Of a stretch of 54,862 bases of DNA, positions 50,926-54,862 are shown piece after piece. The translations under genes and the position numbers were made by a program. The stretch is from Micromonospora fulviviridis. Lineage in GTDB: Bacteria; Actinomycetota; Actinomycetes; Mycobacteriales; Micromonosporaceae. Position 1 is the first letter of the stretch; every line of letters begins with the position of its first letter. Location of the stretch: assembly GCF_014648395.1 (NCBI RefSeq), contig NZ_BMRA01000003.1, positions 103,055-157,916 on the forward strand, given 5' to 3'. The notes under the pieces were generated by a model, which saw nothing but the letters and a program-made list of their open reading frames with translations, ran no database searches and was not told the DNA's origin.

Positions 50926-52523
50926 CGGAGCGCTCCTCGGGGAGTCGGCGGGTCGAGCGGGTCCGCGTGGGGCGGGGGTGGTGCGTCGGGCAGCAGCCGC
51001 CGGTAGACCGCCTCCAGCACCTCGGCCTGGGCCGACCAGGTCCAGCCGGCGAGCAGGCCCGGCCGGTCGTACGCGGCGCGGTGCCGGGCGGGGTCGGCCA
51101 GCACGGCGGTCACCGCGCGGACGAGGTCGTCGACGTCGCCGGCCCGGAAGACCTCGCCCTGGCCGGTCTGCCGGACGGTGGCGGCCATGGTCCGCACGTC
51201 GCTGACCACCACGGGCAGCCGGGCGTGCGCGTACTCGAAGAACTTGGTGATCAGGGCGATCTCGTGGTTGGGCCAGCGGTGGATCGGGATCACCCCGACG
51301 TCGGCGCCGGACAGGAACGGCACGACCTGCCAGTGCGGCACGTACGGCAGCACGTGCAGCCGGTCGGCGGCGCCGAGCCGGGCGGCCCGGTCGGCGAGCC
51401 GCTCGACGTAGCGCAGCGCCGGGTTGACCACCAGCGCGAGGTGCACCCCGGGCAGCCGGGGCAGCGCCTCGACCAGGCTGTCCAGCCCGCGCTGCGGGGC
51501 CGCCGCGCCGCTGTAGACCAGCAGCGGCACGTCCGGGCCGATCCCGCACTCGGCCCGCAGGTCCGGCGGCGGCGCGTCGTCGACCGGGCGGTGGTCGTCG
51601 GCGGGGGCGTTGAGCAGCACGCCCGGCGTCTCGGCGAGCCCGTGCTCGCGGCGCAGCAGCTCGGCCAGGTCCGCCGAGACGGTGAGCACCGCGTCGGCGT
51701 ACGGGGCGTACTCCCGCTCGTGGGCCCGGTGGGCGGGCAGCCAGCGGGCGTGGTCCCGCCACGGCTTGATCCCGGGCAGGAACTCGTGGGCGTCCCAGAC
51801 CAGCGCGACCCGGCGGCCCTGGCCGGCCGCCCGGATCTTGGCGCGGGCGCCGACGCCGAGCATCCGGAAGTCGTGCGCGTGGATCAGGTCCGGGCGCAGC
51901 CGGTCCACCTCGGGGCCGTAGGCCAGCTCGTAGTCCCAGAGCCCCGGCTCCAGCCGCCGCCACGCCCGGTCACCCTGGACGAGCTGCCAGAACAGCGTGT
52001 ACGCCCGGTCCCACGGGCCGCGGAACCGGCGGCCGTACCGGACCCTGTTCATCATCTTGGTCCGCAACCACACCCAGCGGTCGAGCAGCCGGGCGGCGAC
52101 CTCCCGGCGGCGCAGCGTGCGGCGCGCCCGGCCCAACCGGGCGCCGGCCAGCTCGCCGTCGGCCGCGCGCCGCGTCAGCAGGGCGGACCGGACGGCCAGG
52201 TCGGCCCGCCAGGCCCGGACCCACTGGGCGCGGTGCTCGGCGATGCCACCCGACCGGTACGCCAGCGGCCAGCGCAGCGAGCGGCGGAACTCGTGCCGGC
52301 GCCGGTGCAGGGGCTCCGGCATCGGCAGCAGCCGCACCTCGGCGGCCCCGAGCCGCCAGCTCCGTTCGGTGCCGTCCGGCGAGCGGCCGAGCAGCGTCAC
52401 GTCCCACCCGGTCTCGGCGGCGGACCGGGCGATCTTCTGCACCCGGGAGTCGCCGTCGACCTTGTTGTCGACGAGCATGACGACCCGGCCGCGGCGCGGC
52501 GGCGTCGCCTCGTCGTGTGCCAC
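50907..52523 (-). CDS. family 4-type glycosyltransferase
   Basis: 538 residues from a GTG at 52523 with GGAGG 7 nt upstream. The N-terminal RVVMLVDNKVDGDSRVQKIA, then LIHAHDFRMLGVG, VWDAHEF, and the C-terminal LLVYSGAAAPQRGLDSL, VGVIPIHRWPNHEIALITKFFEYAHARLPVV (E-x7-E-like donor region) are typical of GT-B enzymes using nucleotide sugars. A long Arg-rich insertion (about residues 75-190) is unusual. Its end overlaps the next glycosyltransferase start by 19 bp, so the two are coupled and likely act on one glycan. Confidence 0.88.
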   Translation of the reverse strand: MAHDEATPPRRGRVVMLVDNKVDGDSRVQKIARSAAETGWDVTLLGRSPDGTERSWRLGAAEVRLLPMPEPLHRRRHEFRRSLRWPLAYRSGGIAEHRAQWVRAWRADLAVRSALLTRRAADGELAGARLGRARRTLRRREVAARLLDRWVWLRTKMMNRVRYGRRFRGPWDRAYTLFWQLVQGDRAWRRLEPGLWDYELAYGPEVDRLRPDLIHAHDFRMLGVGARAKIRAAGQGRRVALVWDAHEFLPGIKPWRDHARWLPAHRAHEREYAPYADAVLTVSADLAELLRREHGLAETPGVLLNAPADDHRPVDDAPPPDLRAECGIGPDVPLLVYSGAAAPQRGLDSLVEALPRLPGVHLALVVNPALRYVERLADRAARLGAADRLHVLPYVPHWQVVPFLSGADVGVIPIHRWPNHEIALITKFFEYAHARLPVVVSDVRTMAATVRQTGQGEVFRAGDVDDLVRAVTAVLADPARHRAAYDRPGLLAGWTWSAQAEVLEAVYRRLLPDAPPPPHADPLDPPTPRGALRCPPPT

Positions 52524-52660
52524 TGCTGGTCCTCCGCTGGTCGGCCGGCCTTCCCGGCGCGACACCACGCTGGTGGAGGCAACCGTCGCCGGGGCTACGC
52601 CGACGTGACGGCCAGGTGACCGAGAGGAGGCGGTTGAGCGGTGACCCGCGACACAGGGGA

Positions 52661-52696
52661 CGCCGGTGGGGAGACCGGACGGCCTCCCCACCGGCG
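52661..52696. terminator. hairpin terminator downstream of the MFS gene
   Basis: A 13-bp perfect stem (52661-52673 with 52684-52696) and a 10-nt loop, starting 9 bp beyond the stop of the minus-strand MFS gene and upstream of the glycosyltransferase pair. Confidence 0.8.
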
Positions 52697-52704
52697 GGGA
52701 CGGC

Positions 52705-53931
52705 TCAGCGGCCGGTGTCGCCCAGCCTGCGCCAGGCAAGCGCCGTGAGCATCGCCAGGGCCGCGGCTGCCAGCCAGAACGGCGCCAGGAGGCTCCCGGT
52801 CGCCCGGGCCACGACACCGCCCGCGACCGTGCCCAGCGCCGCCCCGCCCAGGTCGGCAAGGGCGTAGACGCTGTTCACCCGGCCGCGCAGCCGGTCCGGC
52901 ACGAGTCGTTGCCGCAGCGACACCACGAGCACGCCCCAGACCATGGCGTGCCCACCCCACACGGCCAGCGCCGCGCCGGCGACCGCCGGATGCCGGGTGC
53001 CGGCCAGGACGAGCTGGAGCCCGACCTCGATCAGCAGCCCGGCCCGCAGCAGCGCGGGCATGCCGAACCGGGACCGCAACCGGGTGGCCAGCGCGCTGCC
53101 GGCCAGCCCGCCGAGCGCCGAGGCGGTCAGCAGCAGGCCGTACCCGACCTCGGCGAGGCCGAGCCGCTGCCGGGCGTAGAGCACGAACGCGGCGAACGCG
53201 GCGCAGAACGCCACGTTCATGACGGCGATGCAGCCGGCCAGGGTGCGCAGCACCGGCACGGCCCAGAGCGCGCGTACCCCCTCCGCCACGTCGGCCCGCA
53301 ACGACCGGCGGGCCGCCGCGGGCGCCGGCGGCGTCGCGGACGGAACGGGCCGCCAGCGCAGCAGCGCCAGGAGCAGCGCGGCCAGCCCGAAGGTGGCCGC
53401 GTCGAACCCGAACGGCAGCGCGGTCGCACCCACGAAGAGGTACGCCCCGAGTGGCTTGGCCGCGAACTGGTTGCCGATCACGAAGGTGGCAAAGAGCCGG
53501 CTGTTGGCCTGCTCCAGGCGGTCGGCTGGCACCACCGACGGCAGGAGTGCCCCGGCGGCGGTGTCGGCCAGGGTCTCGCCGACGCCGGTGAGGAAGAAGG
53601 CGAGGCAGATCAGTGGCACGGTGGCCACGCCGGCGAGCACCGCGCCGGCCAGCGCGGCCAGCGCCAGCGCCCGACCCAGGTTGACCGCGACGATCAGCCG
53701 GCGGCGGTCGAGCCGGTCCACGAGCGCCCCGCTGACCAGGGACAGGAGCAGCCACGGCAGTTGCGGGGCCAGCGCGGCGGCGGCCACCGCCGCCGGATCC
53801 GGGGTGAGCGAGGCGACGAGCAGCGGCGCGGCCACCAGGGTGACGCCGTCGCCGAGGTTGGAGACCGCCGAGGCGATCCAGAGCCGGTGGAAGTCGGGGC
53901 CGAGTCGCCCGGTGGGAAGGGTGGCCGTCAT
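52705..53931 (-). CDS. MFS exporter
   Basis: 408 residues from the ATG at 53931 (MTATLPTGRLGPDFHRLW); the longer frame to 54039 has no membrane-protein features and no clear ribosome binding site. About twelve hydrophobic spans, with GALVDRLDRRRLIV as the cytoplasmic loop motif of the MFS_3/EntS branch and VSLRQRLVPDRLRGRVNSV between later spans. Probably exports a small hydrophobic or peptide compound; the cargo is not evident. It resembles the MFS part fused to the last NRPS in type. A 21-codon ORF precedes it by about 225 bp. Confidence 0.9.
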   Translation of the reverse strand: MTATLPTGRLGPDFHRLWIASAVSNLGDGVTLVAAPLLVASLTPDPAAVAAAALAPQLPWLLLSLVSGALVDRLDRRRLIVAVNLGRALALAALAGAVLAGVATVPLICLAFFLTGVGETLADTAAGALLPSVVPADRLEQANSRLFATFVIGNQFAAKPLGAYLFVGATALPFGFDAATFGLAALLLALLRWRPVPSATPPAPAAARRSLRADVAEGVRALWAVPVLRTLAGCIAVMNVAFCAAFAAFVLYARQRLGLAEVGYGLLLTASALGGLAGSALATRLRSRFGMPALLRAGLLIEVGLQLVLAGTRHPAVAGAALAVWGGHAMVWGVLVVSLRQRLVPDRLRGRVNSVYALADLGGAALGTVAGGVVARATGSLLAPFWLAAAALAMLTALAWRRLGDTGR

Positions 53932-54156
53932 GCCGGCCACCGGGCAGGGGTGTGCGATCCGGGCGCGGCGCGGCGCCCGGACGGGTCGTCCGGAAACACG
54001 AGGAACTCCCTCGGAAGCGATGTGGTGGCGTGCGGGCACGCCGGGACATCGGGACCCGCGCGGGGCGAGTCACCGGATCGCTTCGCGGCGAGGGTGGCGG
54101 TGTCGGCCCGGCGGGAAGCGCCGGGCGGTCCGGGCGGCGGAGCCGCGCCGGTCAGG

Positions 54157-54222
54157 TCAGGACACCGGGGCGCCCAGCGGCGAAGCGGGAACCAGCACCG
54201 TGCCGAGTGGAGCAGTCCTCAT
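54157..54222 (-). CDS. 21-residue ORF with strong ribosome binding site, possible leader peptide
   Basis: Short ORF starting MRTAPLGTVLVPAS and ending GAPVS, from the ATG at 54222. GGGAGG lies 7 nt upstream, better than most sites in the window. It precedes the MFS gene on the same strand within the 390-bp gap between that gene and the GNAT gene, which otherwise holds nothing recognisable. There is no run of a single amino acid typical of attenuation, and no RiPP enzyme nearby. It may be a small peptide or a leader. Confidence 0.45.
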   Translation of the reverse strand: MRTAPLGTVLVPASPLGAPVS

Positions 54223-54321
54223 GATCGACCTCCCGTCCTCGGGGGCCACGCTAGGGCACCTCGGCGCGCTGCGCGACCCCGGTTGGACAGGGGCCGGGCG
54301 GGTGACCGAGAGTGGATCGCC

Positions 54322-54849
54322 GTGAGGTACCTGCGCAGCGACGGCCGCGTCGCCATCCGCCGCCCCCGACCCGACGACGAGAGGGAGTTCGTCGCCGCCG
54401 CCCGGCGCAGCCACGACCTGCACCACCCCTGGCTCTCCGCGCCGGACGACGCCGCGCGGTACGCCGACTACCTGCGCAAGATCCGGGGGCGGGACAGCTC
54501 CGGGTATCTGCTCTGCGACCGGGCCAGCGGCGAGATCGCCGGGTACGCGAACATCAGTGGCATCGTCATGGGCGCGCTGCGCGGCGGCTACCTCGGCTAC
54601 GCCGCCTTCCTGCCGTACGCCGGCACCGGGCACGCCTCCGCCGGGGTCCGGCTGGTGATCGAGCACGCGTTCACCGCGCTCGGCCTGCACCGGCTGGAGG
54701 CGAACATCCAGCCCGGCAACGAGCCGTCGAAGCGGCTGGCCCAGCGGCTCGGGTTCCGGCTGGAGGGCTTCTCGCCGGACTACCTGTTCATCGACGGCGC
54801 CTGGCGGGACCACGAGCGCTGGGCGATCACCGCGCCGACGGCCGCCTGA
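54322..54849 (+). CDS. GNAT acetyltransferase, RimJ/RimL type
   Basis: 175 residues from a GTG at 54322 (VRYLRSDGRVAIRRP). The fold markers are IRRPRPDDEREFVAAARRS, YAAFLPYAGTGHASAGVRLVIEHAF (acetyl-CoA pyrophosphate loop in a variant form) and LGLHRLEANIQPGNEPSKRLAQRLGF, the characteristic RimJ/RimL C-terminal motif. It should acetylate an amino group, perhaps a protein N terminus; the substrate is unknown. Monocistronic as far as visible; the window ends 13 bp later. Confidence 0.92.
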   Translation: MRYLRSDGRVAIRRPRPDDEREFVAAARRSHDLHHPWLSAPDDAARYADYLRKIRGRDSSGYLLCDRASGEIAGYANISGIVMGALRGGYLGYAAFLPYAGTGHASAGVRLVIEHAFTALGLHRLEANIQPGNEPSKRLAQRLGFRLEGFSPDYLFIDGAWRDHERWAITAPTAA

Positions 54850-54862
54850 ACGGCGCGGTGGC

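Overview
The window is very GC-rich and its codons almost all end in G or C. Several gene families are typical of Actinobacteria: an XRE/DUF397 regulator pair, DUF2267, DUF2795, DUF6510, and a serine/threonine kinase with an extracellular tail. The overall flavour is Micromonospora-like, but that genus call is an inference from gene content and not from a marker gene. I see no rRNA, tRNA, CRISPR array, transposase or origin.

Bases 1-22766 are one tightly packed plus-strand operon that enters from the left edge. Two tandem paralogues of the lantibiotic-dehydratase N-terminal (LanB, tRNA-dependent glutamylation) family come first. They are translationally coupled to an assembly line: NRPS A-T-C-T, a type I PKS (KS-AT-KR-DH-T), a TauD/SyrP-like hydroxylase, an MbtH-like protein, NRPS C-A-T (asparagine code), and NRPS C-A-T-TE with an MFS transporter fused at its C terminus (serine code). 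A reasonable reading is a small hybrid lipo- or acyl-peptide containing beta-hydroxy-asparagine and serine. It would be released by an unusual cysteine thioesterase and exported by the fused transporter. A LanB-type enzyme may add or transfer an amino acid from tRNA. A perfect 14-bp hairpin closes the operon.

Bases 22800-34500 are chromosomal housekeeping and regulatory genes: a serpin-like protein, a Nudix hydrolase, a methyltransferase, an OsmC-like protein, DUF4291, a solitary PemK/MazF-like protein, a GGDEF protein, a DUF397/XRE pair behind a cluster of palindromes, a LacI regulator with two tandem operators, a small proline-rich protein, a Ser/Thr kinase, a MOSC protein, a phosphotransferase and a nitrilase-family amidohydrolase.

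Bases 34560-40900 hold a DedA protein and a segmental duplication. Two almost identical secreted lysozyme-like genes, exactly 4340 bp apart, each keep 399 bp of conserved upstream DNA. That DNA contains two tandem GGAAT-N18-GTT (SigR-type) promoter motifs and a hairpin just before the Shine-Dalgarno. A strong hairpin terminator follows each gene. Between them lie a secreted alpha/beta hydrolase (sigma-70-like promoter plus a TetR-type palindrome), gdhA and a MazG-like gene.

Bases 40900-54862 hold a membrane-anchored protein, pirin, an HhH protein, a DUF2795/DUF1345 pair, DUF2267, a CoA-transferase of the alpha-methylacyl-CoA racemase type, and a TerC transporter behind a yybP-ykoY manganese riboswitch whose switching helices can be read directly. 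These are followed by an operon of a sulfite-oxidase-like molybdoenzyme, a ferredoxin-reductase-like protein and DUF6510, then two glycosyltransferases, an MFS exporter preceded by a 21-codon ORF with a strong ribosome binding site, and a GNAT acetyltransferase.
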